NCBI GenBank assembly: GCA_946623765.1
Contig: CAMORL010000001.1
Span: forward strand, 1 to 48,467
DNA from: an uncultured Clostridia bacterium
GTDB lineage: Bacteria; Bacillota_A; Clostridia; Christensenellales; CAG-138
DNA: 48,467 nucleotides
Direction of reading: 5' to 3'
Part shown: piece after piece, positions 16,810 through 25,689 of the stretch
How positions within the stretch are numbered: position 1 is the stretch's first letter
Layout: every line of letters begins with the position of its first letter
The notes under the pieces: model-generated
What the model was told of the DNA's origin: nothing
The model's input: only the letters and a program-made list of their open reading frames with translations
Database searches by the model: none
Program-made: the position numbers and the translations under genes

Positions 16810-17259
16810 TTATTTCATCATTTTCTGGAACTTCTTAATGATGTCGGAAACGTTCTTTCCTTCCCGAACGGCGACGAAAACCGTATTGTCCCCGGCGATG
16901 GATCCGGCGATCTCCGGCCACTTCATGGAATCGATCGCTTCCGCCGCAACGGCAGCGCTTCCTGCCATCGTCTTTACGACAATCAAGTTTCCTGCGGACG
17001 TGATCGAAACGACACAGTTGCTGAACAAACGGATAAAGCGCTCCTGCAAATCGGATTCGGCTTTCTCCACGGTTGCATATTTATAACGTCCTTCGCCGGT
17101 CAGCACCTTGATCAGGCGCAGTTCCTTGATGTCGCGGGAGACGGTTGCCTGCGTGACGTTAAACCCCTGCGCGCTCAAAAGTGCGGCAAGCTCCTCCTGT
17201 GTTTCGACATTCTCTGCAGCAATCAGCTTCAGGATCATTGCATGTCTCTTTGGTTTCAT
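16810..17259 (-). CDS. argR: arginine repressor ArgR/AhrC
   Basis: A hexameric transcription factor that binds ARG boxes in response to arginine. The 149 residues have a winged-helix N-terminal domain (1-75, with the TQEELAALLSAQGFNVTQATVSRDIKEL region) and a C-terminal oligomerisation/arginine-binding domain with GSAAVAAEAIDSMKWPEIAGSIAGDNTVFVAV in two parts. It is cotranscribed with nadK and recN. Confidence 0.95.
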   Translation of the reverse strand: MKPKRHAMILKLIAAENVETQEELAALLSAQGFNVTQATVSRDIKELRLIKVLTGEGRYKYATVEKAESDLQERFIRLFSNCVVSITSAGNLIVVKTMAGSAAVAAEAIDSMKWPEIAGSIAGDNTVFVAVREGKNVSDIIKKFQKMMK

Positions 17260-17276
17260 GACTCCAATACCTCAGT

Positions 17277-18059
17277 TCAATTCAATTTTTCCGAGATCAA
17301 CCGGAACAGATTACGATGACGAAACGTCATCAGCTTTACCGATTGATTCGATCTTGTGACCGTAATCCTGTCTCCGCGTGAAACGGAGCGGAACCGGTCT
17401 CCGTCTGCGGCAAGGACGCCCTTCCCGTCCATTACGATGGAAATGCTCGAATCCAGCGAGCAAACCACGGGACGAAAATGCAGCGTATGCGCACAGATCG
17501 GTGTGACGATCATTGCTTCAAGTCCGTCGGCAAGGATCGGTCCCCCCGCCGATAAAGAATACCCCGTCGAGCCGATCGATGTGGAAATGACGAGACCGTC
17601 TCCGAACAGATTCCCGGTTTCCTGACCGTTGATCGCAAGCGTGATCTGCATGACGCCCGAAAACGAGTGCTTATAGACAAGCAGATCGTTGAAGCAGTTT
17701 CGCTCGGTTTCGCCGTTCACACATACGGACAGCATAGGACGTTCTTCGATTGTGTAAGCGCATTCGGACAGAAGCCGAAGCGCTTCCGAAAAGCCTTCTT
17801 CCGTCCATTCGGTCAAAAACCCGATCCGTCCGCAATTCACACCGAACAGCGGCAGCCCGTATTTGCAGGCTGTATGCGCCGTGCGGATAAAGTTCCCGTC
17901 TCCGCCAACGGCAACAATGGCGGTGCTGCCTTCCGGGACAGATTTGTCTGCATCCAGCACAGAACAGGAAAAACCCGCTTCTTCGGCAGTTCTCATCAAT
18001 CGACGACAAGCGGATGCAAGTGACGCCTTTCCGGCATGCACTGCAAATACAAGGTGCAT
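17277..18059 (-). CDS. nadK: NAD kinase
   Basis: Phosphorylates NAD to NADP. The 260 residues contain the GGDGNFIRTAH motif, the NCGRIGFLTEW segment, the catalytic-loop NDLLVYKH and the glycine-rich GSTGYSLSAGGPILADGLEA. The start at 18059 has GGGAGG seven bases upstream; an upstream extension to 18122 lies in the promoter and is not believed. It has its own strong promoter and lies 17 bases upstream of argR. Confidence 0.94.
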   Translation of the reverse strand: MHLVFAVHAGKASLASACRRLMRTAEEAGFSCSVLDADKSVPEGSTAIVAVGGDGNFIRTAHTACKYGLPLFGVNCGRIGFLTEWTEEGFSEALRLLSECAYTIEERPMLSVCVNGETERNCFNDLLVYKHSFSGVMQITLAINGQETGNLFGDGLVISTSIGSTGYSLSAGGPILADGLEAMIVTPICAHTLHFRPVVCSLDSSISIVMDGKGVLAADGDRFRSVSRGDRITVTRSNQSVKLMTFRHRNLFRLISEKLN

Positions 18060-18082
18060 AGCGCAGCCTCCCACTTGTGAAT

Positions 18083-18092
18083 ATTGTACAAT
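18083..18092. promoter_or_regulatory. short palindrome between nadK promoter and gene
   Basis: ATTGTACAAT is a perfect 10-bp palindrome just downstream of the nadK -10 box. On the plus strand it partly overlaps a TGAATATT that resembles one half of an ARG box. Binding by ArgR, encoded in the same operon, is only a guess. Confidence 0.3.
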
Positions 18093-18093
18093 T

Positions 18094-18122
18094 ATTATAC
18101 AGGCGAAACTCGGAAATGGCAA
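18094..18122 (-). promoter_or_regulatory. SigA-type promoter of nadK-argR-recN
   Basis: On the minus strand, TTGCCA (18122-18117), a 17-bp spacer, and TATAAT (18099-18094). It lies in the 81-bp gap after tlyA and splits the long operon. Confidence 0.85.
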
Positions 18123-18140
18123 GATAATTATGAATAAACT

Positions 18141-18962
18141 TTAACTGTTTTTGCCTATAGAATGGGCATTTTTCACAATTTCAGGGATCGTTTCCGAGAT
18201 TTTATGCAAGGATGCGTCGTTTTTGGTACCGCACTTTTGCATGTATAAAAGAAACTCTATGTTTCCTTTCGGCCCCGTGATCGGGGAAAAGGAAAGACCG
18301 GAAACACAAAATCCGATTTCGTCGGCAAACGCGATCATATCCCGGATAACCCGCTCGTGAACCGCCGCGTCGCGCACCACGCCGTTTTTTCCGATCTCGG
18401 AACGACCAGCTTCAAACTGCGGCTTAATGAGCGCAACAACTTCTCCGCCGTCTTGAAGGCTCAGAAGCAGCGGCGGCAGAATCAGGCGCAGCGAGATAAA
18501 AGACACGTCGATCGAAGCAAACGTAATCGGGTCCGAAAACCAATCCGGCGTCATGAAGCGTGCGTTCGTCCGTTCCATGACCGTCACGCGCGGATCGTTG
18601 CGCAGAGACCAATCCAGCTGTCCGTATCCCACATCGATCGAATAAACATGCTTTGCGCCGTTTTTCAGCATGACGTCCGTAAATCCGCCGGTCGATGCAC
18701 CGATATCCGCACAGACACGTCCGGTGAGATCGATCGGGAACGTCTTCACTGCTTTATCGAGCTTCAGCCCGCCGCGGCTGACAAACGGAATCGCATCTTC
18801 GATCACGGCAATCTCAGCTTCGGGCGGTATTTCCTGCCCCGCCTTTTCTGCTTTGATTCCGTTTACGCGAACCTCGCCCGCAAGAATCAACGCGCGTGCT
18901 TTTTCGCGCGAGGGACAGAGTCCCCTTTGGACCATCTCGATATCCAGACGCACCTTCGTCAT
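18141..18962 (-). CDS. tlyA: TlyA family rRNA 2'-O-methyltransferase
   Basis: Predicted to methylate ribosomal RNA on cytidine 2'-OH. The 273 residues have an N-terminal S4 RNA-binding domain (MVQRGLCPSREKARALILAGEVRVNG in two parts) and an FtsJ-type methyltransferase fold with the SAM motif VCADIGASTGGFTDVML and a catalytic-type VALIKPQFEAGR segment. The start at 18962 overlaps the dxs stop as ATGA, so translation is probably coupled. TlyA proteins are sometimes annotated as hemolysins, which is a historical name. Confidence 0.93.
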   Translation of the reverse strand: MTKVRLDIEMVQRGLCPSREKARALILAGEVRVNGIKAEKAGQEIPPEAEIAVIEDAIPFVSRGGLKLDKAVKTFPIDLTGRVCADIGASTGGFTDVMLKNGAKHVYSIDVGYGQLDWSLRNDPRVTVMERTNARFMTPDWFSDPITFASIDVSFISLRLILPPLLLSLQDGGEVVALIKPQFEAGRSEIGKNGVVRDAAVHERVIRDMIAFADEIGFCVSGLSFSPITGPKGNIEFLLYMQKCGTKNDASLHKISETIPEIVKNAHSIGKNS

Positions 18963-20788
18963 GCTTCCTCCATGAGTTCCTTCAAAACCTTTGTTATGTT
19001 TTCCTCTGTAAACCCGTACCGTTCCCGCTGTCTTTGCACGGATGCCTGTGGGATCGCTTCGGTCGGAATCGCAACGGAACGCACGCGGCACGGATTTGCC
19101 GCAAGCGCAATCTTTTCTCCGAGCGAGACCGTATTTTCTTCCATGACGAGAATTCTTGTATTGTTTTCACGGAAGAAATGGATGATCTCCTCGTCCATCG
19201 GCTGCAGAAACCGCGCATTCACAAGACCTGTTCCGTTTTTCTTTGCGATCCATCTGGCAAGCGGAAGCAGCGTTCCGTGCGCAACGATTACGGTATCGCG
19301 CATGGGCTCGGCAATCTCCCATTCTCCGAAATACAGTTTCGTTTTTAAGGGAACGTCCGGGAGCGATCCGCGCGGATATCGTACGACCGCCGGCTCTTTA
19401 CGCGAAACAGCCATTTCAAGCATTGCCGAAAGCTCGCTCTGCGACGACGGCGAATACACCGCAAGGTTCGGCATGGCGGAAAGAAACGCCGGATCGTAGA
19501 CGCCTTGATGCGTTTCCCCATCCGATCCGACCAGCCCCGCTCGGTCAACTGCCATCACAACCGGAAGATTCTGCAGACATACGTCATGCAGAACGGAATC
19601 GAACGCGCGCTGCAGAAACGAAGAATAGACGGCGACGACGGGACGTAAGCCGCCGCGCGCAAGACCCGCCGCCATGGTAACGGCATGCGCTTCGGCGATT
19701 CCGACATCGAAAAACCGGTCCGGATATGTTTTTGCAAACTCCGTCAGTCCCGTTCCGCTCGGCATCGCGGCGGTGATTGCGATCAGTTTGTCGTTCTCTT
19801 TCGCAAGGCGCAGCATGGTTTCGCCGAAAATCTCAGAGCAGGTCTTTTGCCGTTCCGAGCTGACCTTTCCGGTCATGATTTCAAACGGTGCGATCCCGTG
19901 AAATTTCTCCGGATTCTCTACGGCAAACGGGTAACCCTTGCCTTTTGTTGTGATTGCGTGAAGGATCATCGGCTTATTCAGTTCTCTGCACCGGCGTAAG
20001 TATTTCACAACCTTGCGAACGTCATGTCCGTCAATCGGTCCGAGATACAGGATCCCGAATTCCTCAAATGGCAGGTTCGGTGCCAAAAACCGCTTTGCAC
20101 GGTTTTTGAAATGCTCCATGTGCCTGCTGAGATACTGTCCGAATCTGCTGGTTTCAAGAACGCCTGTCAGCCAGCGTTTGAATGCGTTATAGGTCCGGTT
20201 GGTTCGCATCGTCGTCAAGGAGTCTTTGAGCCCGCCGACGTTCTTTGAGATGGACATCTGATTGTCGTTCAGCACGATCAAAAGCGGCAGCTTGTCCTGC
20301 CCCGCATCGTTGAGCGCTTCAAAGGACAATCCTCCGGTCATTGCGCCGTCGCCGACCAGTGCGACCGCCATGTGCCTGTCTCCCTTCAGCCGCATCGCGC
20401 GCGCCATGCCGAGCGCTGCTGAAATCGAAGTGCTTGCATGCCCTGTATTGAAAACATCGTGCTCGCTTTCGCTGAATTTCGGAAAGCCCGAGATTCCGTT
20501 TTCCTGACGCAGCGTCGAAAATGCGTCCTTTCTTCCCGTCAGAATCTTATGCACATAGGATTGGTGTCCCACGTCAAAGACAAGTTTATCCTCCGGGCTG
20601 TCAAATACATAGTGCATGGCGACGATCAGCTCGACCGCGCCGAGACTGGACGCAAGATGTCCGCCGGTCTGTGAAACGTGTTCTATTAAAAACGCGCGCA
20701 GTTCATCGCAAAGCGCAGGAAGCTGTTTTTCATCCAGCGCTTTCAGGTCCTTAATTCCGTTGATGCTGTCCAAAATCGGATAATTCAT
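18959..20788 (-). CDS. dxs: 1-deoxy-D-xylulose-5-phosphate synthase
   Basis: A thiamine-diphosphate enzyme and the first step of the MEP isoprenoid pathway (pyruvate plus glyceraldehyde 3-phosphate). The 609 residues show GHQSYVHKILTGR, GHASTSISAALGMA, the ThDP/magnesium motif GDGAMTGGLSFEALNDAG in two parts, and the transketolase signature DRAGLVGSDGETHQGVYDPAF. It starts one base after ispA and shares ATGA with tlyA. Together with ispA it supplies polyprenyl precursors. Confidence 0.96.
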   Translation of the reverse strand: MNYPILDSINGIKDLKALDEKQLPALCDELRAFLIEHVSQTGGHLASSLGAVELIVAMHYVFDSPEDKLVFDVGHQSYVHKILTGRKDAFSTLRQENGISGFPKFSESEHDVFNTGHASTSISAALGMARAMRLKGDRHMAVALVGDGAMTGGLSFEALNDAGQDKLPLLIVLNDNQMSISKNVGGLKDSLTTMRTNRTYNAFKRWLTGVLETSRFGQYLSRHMEHFKNRAKRFLAPNLPFEEFGILYLGPIDGHDVRKVVKYLRRCRELNKPMILHAITTKGKGYPFAVENPEKFHGIAPFEIMTGKVSSERQKTCSEIFGETMLRLAKENDKLIAITAAMPSGTGLTEFAKTYPDRFFDVGIAEAHAVTMAAGLARGGLRPVVAVYSSFLQRAFDSVLHDVCLQNLPVVMAVDRAGLVGSDGETHQGVYDPAFLSAMPNLAVYSPSSQSELSAMLEMAVSRKEPAVVRYPRGSLPDVPLKTKLYFGEWEIAEPMRDTVIVAHGTLLPLARWIAKKNGTGLVNARFLQPMDEEIIHFFRENNTRILVMEENTVSLGEKIALAANPCRVRSVAIPTEAIPQASVQRQRERYGFTEENITKVLKELMEEA

Positions 20789-20789
20789 A

Positions 20790-21584
20790 TCAATACGTTC
20801 GACTCCGTAATGCCGATATCAAGGTTCGAAGCGCATCCGCCGCTTCACCGGAATATGCAGAAAGAATCTCTTCCGCACGGCAGTATGCCTCCTCGATATA
20901 GGCTTTTGTCTTCTCTCTTCCGTAGAGAGTCACATAGGTCAGTTTGTCTTCCGCACGGTCTTTCTCCTCATCCAGCAAATCGTCCGTCATCTGGAAGAGC
21001 AAACCGAGCGTATCGCCGAAAATGCGCATGTCCTCCGCTTTGGAAGGATCGGACAGATATGCGCCGGCAGCACAAGCCGCACGGAACAATGCGCCTGTTT
21101 TGTTGAGATGGATCCGTTCCAACACCTCAGCGCTGCGTTCGGTCATGTTCAGATCGTCGCTTTGTCCGCTTACCATGGCATATGCGCCTTGCAGAATCGC
21201 ACGCTTGGCGTCGTCAAACCCGGTTTGGGACGCAAGGACAAGGCTTGCCTTTGTCAGCAGTCCATCCCCCGCAAGGACGGCGTTGCCTTCGCCGAATTTC
21301 ACATGACTGCACGGTTTTCCGCGACGCATCATATCATCGTCCATCGACGGCAGATCGTCATGAATCAGCGAATAGCAATGGATCATCTCAAGCGCGCACG
21401 CAAACGGCATGGCGTCCGCTTCCCTTCCTCCCAGCATAGAGCAGATCAAAAGCAGCAGCCGGGGACGCACGCGCTTGCCGCCGTCCAGAAGGCTGTATCG
21501 CATGCTTTCGTTCAGCAGCGCCGCGGAATCGTCCGCATCCATAAACGCCTTCAGCGCTTTTTCAATGCGTTCCGTTTCGTGCAT
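20790..21584 (-). CDS. ispA: polyprenyl synthetase (farnesyl/geranylgeranyl diphosphate synthase type)
   Basis: Condenses isopentenyl and allylic diphosphates. The 264 residues hold the first Asp-rich motif in HDDLPSMDDDMMRRG and the second in DDLLDEEKD. The chain is about 25-30 residues shorter than usual, mainly at the C-terminus, which ends soon after LRTLISALRSRTY. Its ATG overlaps the xseB stop in TAATG. Confidence 0.92.
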   Translation of the reverse strand: MHETERIEKALKAFMDADDSAALLNESMRYSLLDGGKRVRPRLLLLICSMLGGREADAMPFACALEMIHCYSLIHDDLPSMDDDMMRRGKPCSHVKFGEGNAVLAGDGLLTKASLVLASQTGFDDAKRAILQGAYAMVSGQSDDLNMTERSAEVLERIHLNKTGALFRAACAAGAYLSDPSKAEDMRIFGDTLGLLFQMTDDLLDEEKDRAEDKLTYVTLYGREKTKAYIEEAYCRAEEILSAYSGEAADALRTLISALRSRTY

Positions 21585-21775
21585 TACGCGTTCTCCTTAT
21601 CGATCTCATTCAGCCGTTTTTCATATGCGTCGAGCATGTCTGCGCATTCTTTATACAACGCTTCGCCTTGCTCGAACATACGGATCATCTCCTCAAGCGG
21701 CGCATTTCCGCTTTCGAGCTTTTCAACGATTTCTTCCAGCTGCTTCTGTTTTTCTTCAAAAGTCTGTTTGCTCAT
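21584..21775 (-). CDS. xseB: exodeoxyribonuclease VII small subunit
   Basis: A 63-residue helical protein with the typical FEEKQKQLEEIVEKLESGNAPLEEMIRMFEQGEALYKEC pattern seen in short pieces, such as LESGNAPLEEM. It binds XseA. Its start overlaps the xseA stop as ATGA. Confidence 0.94.
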   Translation of the reverse strand: MSKQTFEEKQKQLEEIVEKLESGNAPLEEMIRMFEQGEALYKECADMLDAYEKRLNEIDKENA

Positions 21776-22983
21776 ACTGTTTCCTTTCCGGTAATCCTTG
21801 CAAACGCCGCCCCGTCCGTAAAGCGGATCGAAACTGCATCGCCCGTTTCAATTTCCTGAGAAGATGAAACGATGTGCCCGCAATCATTCTGAATCAGCGC
21901 AAATCCGCGTTCCAATGTCTTTTGCGGGCTGTATGCCGTAAGACGCGCTGTTTCGCGCTCAAGCTGGTTGCGCTTTGTATCAATACAGTTCCGGCAATGA
22001 CGCAGGAGTCTTTCCTGTGCATCATCCAATGCCATTCGCTTTTGTTCCGCCGTTCGGTGCAGCCGCAGACGCACGGCATCGCTCCAAAGGAGGTTTAGCC
22101 GGTCGTGCTTGGCACGAACGCCGTTTGCCAGTGCATTGCTGAGGCGGTTCTCAAGCGATCGTATCGTCGAAACGAGCACGCTGCGTTCCGGTACCGCAAG
22201 CTCTGCAGCTGCGGACGGCGTCGGCGCGCGCAGATCCGCCGTAAAATCGCTGATGGAAAAATCTGTTTCGTGCCCGACCGCCGAGATCACCGGAATCGAA
22301 CAGCGGTGAATCGCTTCGACGACCGCGGGTTCATTGAATGCCCAGAGATCTTCCATGCTTCCGCCGCCGCGTCCGACGATCAGAACGTCGCACCGCTTCT
22401 CCGCGTCGGCACGATCAATCGCGTCTGCGATTTCCTGCGCCGCGCCGGGTCCCTGCACCGCTGTCGGATAAAACACGATCGGCATGGAAGGAAAACGACG
22501 TTCCGTAACGTTATATACGTCGTGCTGTACGGAACCGCCCGCGCTTGTAACAAGTCCGACCGCTTTCGGAAGCAGCGGAATCGGCTTCTTCACGGCGGCG
22601 TCAAACCATCCGAGCCGTTCCAGTTTCTCCTTGTATGCGGCAAACGCGGCATACAGAGAACCTGTTCCCTGCAGCACAAGTCCGCTCGCCACCAGCTGAA
22701 AACGGCCGTCCCGCGGATACAGCGACGCCCTTCCCGTAAGCCGTACGTGCTGTCCGTCCTTCGGCAGAAATCGAAGTCCTGCGACATTCTGCCGAAACAT
22801 CACACAGCTGACCGATGAAAGCTCGTCCTTCAGCATGAAATACATATGTCCGGTCGGGTGGCGCTTGACGCCTTCGAGCTCGCCTTCCACCGCAAGTGAT
22901 TTCAAATTCGGATCGACGCCGAGCAGGATGTCAATGTATTCATTGAGTTCGTGCACCGAAAACACCGGTTTCAATGATTCCAT
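21772..22983 (-). CDS. xseA: exodeoxyribonuclease VII large subunit
   Basis: The catalytic subunit that degrades single-stranded DNA. The 403 residues have an N-terminal OB fold (VHELNEYIDILL through about residue 100), the catalytic core with VTSAGGSVQHDVYNV, ADAIDRAD and VGRGGGSMEDLWAFNEPAVVEAI in two parts, and a C-terminal coiled coil. GGAG precedes the ATG. It overlaps the end of the TsaD-like gene by 13 nt. Confidence 0.95.
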   Translation of the reverse strand: MESLKPVFSVHELNEYIDILLGVDPNLKSLAVEGELEGVKRHPTGHMYFMLKDELSSVSCVMFRQNVAGLRFLPKDGQHVRLTGRASLYPRDGRFQLVASGLVLQGTGSLYAAFAAYKEKLERLGWFDAAVKKPIPLLPKAVGLVTSAGGSVQHDVYNVTERRFPSMPIVFYPTAVQGPGAAQEIADAIDRADAEKRCDVLIVGRGGGSMEDLWAFNEPAVVEAIHRCSIPVISAVGHETDFSISDFTADLRAPTPSAAAELAVPERSVLVSTIRSLENRLSNALANGVRAKHDRLNLLWSDAVRLRLHRTAEQKRMALDDAQERLLRHCRNCIDTKRNQLERETARLTAYSPQKTLERGFALIQNDCGHIVSSSQEIETGDAVSIRFTDGAAFARITGKETV

Positions 22984-23924
22984 ATTTTGCTCCTATCTGC
23001 GCCGAGAAGCGCGACGCCGACAGCGTTGTCCTTTGACAGCTCCGGTCTGCCGAAATACAGTTTGCCCCGAAAACGCTTTTTCAGAAGCGTTCTCAAAAGC
23101 TGTGACGACGCTACGCCGCCGCAGATAAGAAACGGCAGATCGCCGTGGATCGCAGCTGCGTTCGCAAACATTTTTGACAACGTACGCGCAAGGCAGTCGT
23201 AAACGCCGTAAGCAAGTTCCGTGTCCGGCACAGTATGAAGCAGCCGCTGCGCTGCGGATTCGGCGCCGGAAAACGAACAGCTTGTCCCCTTTACGGCAGC
23301 AGGAAGCTTCACATCCTTGTTTTCTGCCCGGGCGGCAAGCGTTTCAAGGTGTCTGCCCGCCGGGAACGGCAGCGAGAGCGCGACGCCGACGCGATCCACA
23401 AACTGCCCGGCATGAAGATCGGTCGAACATCCGACTTGCTCGATCCGGTACGGTGCGTCCCGATGCGGCTCTGCAAGAAGCAGATCCGTCGTTCCTCCGC
23501 TGATATGAACCGCAAAGAACCGTTCCCGTTCCAGAAGGTTCTCGTTTCCGAACAGTGCGGCGCGGATATGTCCGCTCTGGTGGTCCGTGCGGATCAGCGG
23601 CACGTTCAGCGCTGCGGCAAGCGTTTCTGCCTGCTTAAGCCCCGCAAGAAAGACCGGCATGTAACTGTTTTCCTGCGAGGTAGGCGTCGCACTGACGGAG
23701 ATCCCCGCGATCGCGTTCCTGTCTATTTCGGAAAACATTTCACAAAGCAGCGGTGAAAGCTGCTTAACGTGTTGGAACAGTCCTTCCGACTGTCTGAGCC
23801 CGCGATCTCCAAAAGCTACGGAAAGCATCGTCCCCTTTGAAAAGACGATGCTCTTTCCGTCTGTACATGCGACCGATGTCGTGTAGCAGCTCGTATCGAT
23901 TCCGAGGTACAAGGGTTCGTGCAT
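22971..23924 (-). CDS. TsaD/Kae1-like paralog (ASKHA fold)
   Basis: A 317-residue protein of the Kae1/TsaD/YgjD superfamily. The N-terminus LGIDTSCYTTSVAC, metal-type His115 and His119 in DHQSGHIRAAL, VHISGGTTDLLLAE, ICGGVASSQLLR and SKDNAVGVALLG are all present. It is clearly divergent from true TsaD, which normally sits elsewhere with TsaB/TsaE. Clostridia often carry this second copy between nusB and xseA (recalled context). The substrate is unknown. The start at 23924 has AAGGTG upstream; the TTG at 23930 is too close to that site. Confidence 0.85.
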   Translation of the reverse strand: MHEPLYLGIDTSCYTTSVACTDGKSIVFSKGTMLSVAFGDRGLRQSEGLFQHVKQLSPLLCEMFSEIDRNAIAGISVSATPTSQENSYMPVFLAGLKQAETLAAALNVPLIRTDHQSGHIRAALFGNENLLERERFFAVHISGGTTDLLLAEPHRDAPYRIEQVGCSTDLHAGQFVDRVGVALSLPFPAGRHLETLAARAENKDVKLPAAVKGTSCSFSGAESAAQRLLHTVPDTELAYGVYDCLARTLSKMFANAAAIHGDLPFLICGGVASSQLLRTLLKKRFRGKLYFGRPELSKDNAVGVALLGADRSKIWNH

Positions 23925-23926
23925 GC

Positions 23927-24325
23927 TCAATGCACCTTTGCCACGGCGCCGAGCACGCCGTTGATGAACCCTGCTGATTTTTCTCCCCCGAATTCCTTTC
24001 CGAGTTCAACCGCTTCATTCACGGTTGCGCCGACCGGAATGCTCTTCTCGTACAGCAGTTCATACACCGCAATGCGCAGAATCGAAAGATCGACCTTTGC
24101 GATTCGCTCGATGGACCAGTCCTTTGCATGTGCCGAGATCTCCTCATCGATCTCCGTTCGATGCGCATGAACGCCTTCATACAGACGATCGGAAAACAGC
24201 GCATCCTCCTCCGAAAGCATTTCACGTTCGGATTGTTCGATGGCGTCTTCCATGGTATCCACGCCGCCGACCGTCTCCGCATAGAGACGCTTCATTGCAA
24301 TTTCTCTCGATAAAGTATGACTCAT
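23927..24325 (-). CDS. nusB: transcription antitermination factor NusB
   Basis: A 132-residue all-helical RNA-binding protein that works with NusE in rRNA antitermination. The C-terminal signature ILRIAVYELLYEKSIPVGATVNEAVELGKEFG (in parts) and SAGFINGVLGAVAK identify it. Its ATG overlaps the upstream stop as ATGA. Confidence 0.95.
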   Translation of the reverse strand: MSHTLSREIAMKRLYAETVGGVDTMEDAIEQSEREMLSEEDALFSDRLYEGVHAHRTEIDEEISAHAKDWSIERIAKVDLSILRIAVYELLYEKSIPVGATVNEAVELGKEFGGEKSAGFINGVLGAVAKVH

Positions 24326-24534
24326 GCCCGTTTCCCTCTGAACAATTTACGGAAAAAATCCTTAACGGCTTCCAATCCGCCGCGGTCGATCATTCGTCCG
24401 AAAAAGATCGCGATCACAACCAAAACGCCTGCGAGCAGCGTCCACCATCCGATCAAATAGATCAGCAAAACAATGATCAGCGCAAGAATGCTCAGCATCA
24501 CTGCCCATTTATGGTTCTGGAAAAATTCTTTCAT
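24322..24534 (-). CDS. DUF2273 small membrane protein
   Basis: A 70-residue protein with two closely spaced membrane helices (about 9-27 and 30-45), the opening MKEFFQNHKWAVML and a basic tail. This matches the DUF2273 family found with Asp23 and AmaP. The start at 24534 has a GGAGG-type site; the longer in-frame reading to 24666 overlaps amaP in another frame. It probably works in envelope-stress anchoring. Confidence 0.9.
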   Translation of the reverse strand: MKEFFQNHKWAVMLSILALIIVLLIYLIGWWTLLAGVLVVIAIFFGRMIDRGGLEAVKDFFRKLFRGKRA

Positions 24535-24556
24535 TTTTTCTCCAACCTCCGTTTCA

Positions 24557-25102
24557 TTACGCTCTTCCCTGTGAAGGATCCGTCTGGTCAACCGAAACGT
24601 CAACGGTTCCGATTGTCTTTCCGCATTGGTCCGCAATCGCCTGCGCGATGTCATTCTGCAGCGCATGCGTCAGTTCCAGCAGTGAAACCGTCGGCGCTGT
24701 CACCGCGCGCACTTCTATCCTGACGCTGTTCCCGACCGCATAGACTTTCGTTTTGCAGGAACGCACGTCCGGTCTCGTCTTTGCTGCGCGCTCTGCAATC
24801 CGCGACAGCGCTTCAAACGAAACAGAAGTTTCTCCGAACTCGTTTTTTTCGAGCACCGCAGACGTTTTGCGGTTGAAATGCGCTCCGATCAATCCGTACA
24901 TGATGAATACTGAAATCGCGATCAGTACCAACGCTGCAAGAATCAACAGCAAAACCGACGGCATCTGCCGTACGGATGCGATCAGTTCCTGCAAACGCTC
25001 CGCAGATATCGGCCAGCCGATCGCGATCAGAAGCAGGCTTATGCCGAATATCGCCGTCAGAAAAGCAAGAATCCCACACAGGATCCCAACCGAACGCTTC
25101 AT
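24557..25102 (-). CDS. amaP: alkaline shock response membrane anchor protein AmaP
   Basis: A 181-residue protein. Two N-terminal membrane helices (about 5-28 and 44-68) are followed by a cytoplasmic Asp23-like domain with FEALSRIAERAAKTRPDV and conserved strands. Family knowledge: AmaP holds Asp23 at the membrane. The ATG at 25102 has AGAGGTG upstream; a GTG three codons earlier lies in that site. Confidence 0.88.
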   Translation of the reverse strand: MKRSVGILCGILAFLTAIFGISLLLIAIGWPISAERLQELIASVRQMPSVLLLILAALVLIAISVFIMYGLIGAHFNRKTSAVLEKNEFGETSVSFEALSRIAERAAKTRPDVRSCKTKVYAVGNSVRIEVRAVTAPTVSLLELTHALQNDIAQAIADQCGKTIGTVDVSVDQTDPSQGRA

Positions 25103-25167
25103 GAAAAGCACCTCTTACCCATGCTTGTCCGCAAGTTTCTGCCGAAGCTTAGGCTTCGACAGATCGA

Positions 25168-25581
25168 TCACTTTACGCGATTCTCGGGCTTCGGAGGCTC
25201 CACAGGCGTTTCTTTTGCAAAAACGATCGAGTTTACGGAGATGTTGACCTGAACAACCTTGAGACCGGTCATCGTTTCGATGGCATTCTTGACCGCATTC
25301 TGTACGTTGCGGCAAACTTCCTGAATCCGGAACCCGTAGCGAACGATGATGGTCATATCGACCGCGCATTCGACGGTACCGACTTCGACTTTAATGCCCT
25401 TTGTATAATTTTTTTTGCCGAGCTTTTCTCCGATTCCCTCAAATGCGGAACCGCTCATACCGTAAACGCCTTCCACTTCGGAAGCGGCAAGCGTCGCGAT
25501 TGTTGCAACGACATCCTCGGCAAAAACGATCTTACCGTTGTTCTCTTCGGATTCGATAGTAATATCCTTATACTCGCTCAT
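25168..25581 (-). CDS. asp23: Asp23/Gls24 family envelope stress protein
   Basis: A 137-residue cytoplasmic protein with the family core GKIVFAEDVVATIATLAASEVEGVYGM (in parts), VECAVDMTIIVRYG, VQNAVKNAIETMTGL and VQVNISVNSIVF. The C-terminal tail is proline/lysine-rich. It is first in the asp23-amaP-DUF2273-nusB run and has its own strong promoter and an AGGAGG site. Confidence 0.94.
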   Translation of the reverse strand: MSEYKDITIESEENNGKIVFAEDVVATIATLAASEVEGVYGMSGSAFEGIGEKLGKKNYTKGIKVEVGTVECAVDMTIIVRYGFRIQEVCRNVQNAVKNAIETMTGLKVVQVNISVNSIVFAKETPVEPPKPENRVK

Positions 25582-25622
25582 AGAAAGCCTCCTGTTACTT
25601 TTGGATTACTATATACACAGTT

Positions 25623-25651
25623 AGTATACCATCAAGATTCCAAAAAGTAAA
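25623..25651 (-). promoter_or_regulatory. SigA-type promoter of the asp23-nusB-xse-dxs operon
   Basis: On the minus strand, TTTACT (25651-25646), a 17-bp spacer, and TATACT (25628-25623). The genes downstream to tlyA are spaced by at most 65 nt and mostly overlap, so this promoter may serve all ten. Confidence 0.8.
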
Positions 25652-25689
25652 CCCATAAAACGATTTCATCCTGCAGCACCGATTTTCTC

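Noticed and set aside
18060..18100. A complete ARG box upstream of nadK
   Set aside because: Only one half (TGAAT) is good; the second half does not match, so I list only the palindrome with low confidence.
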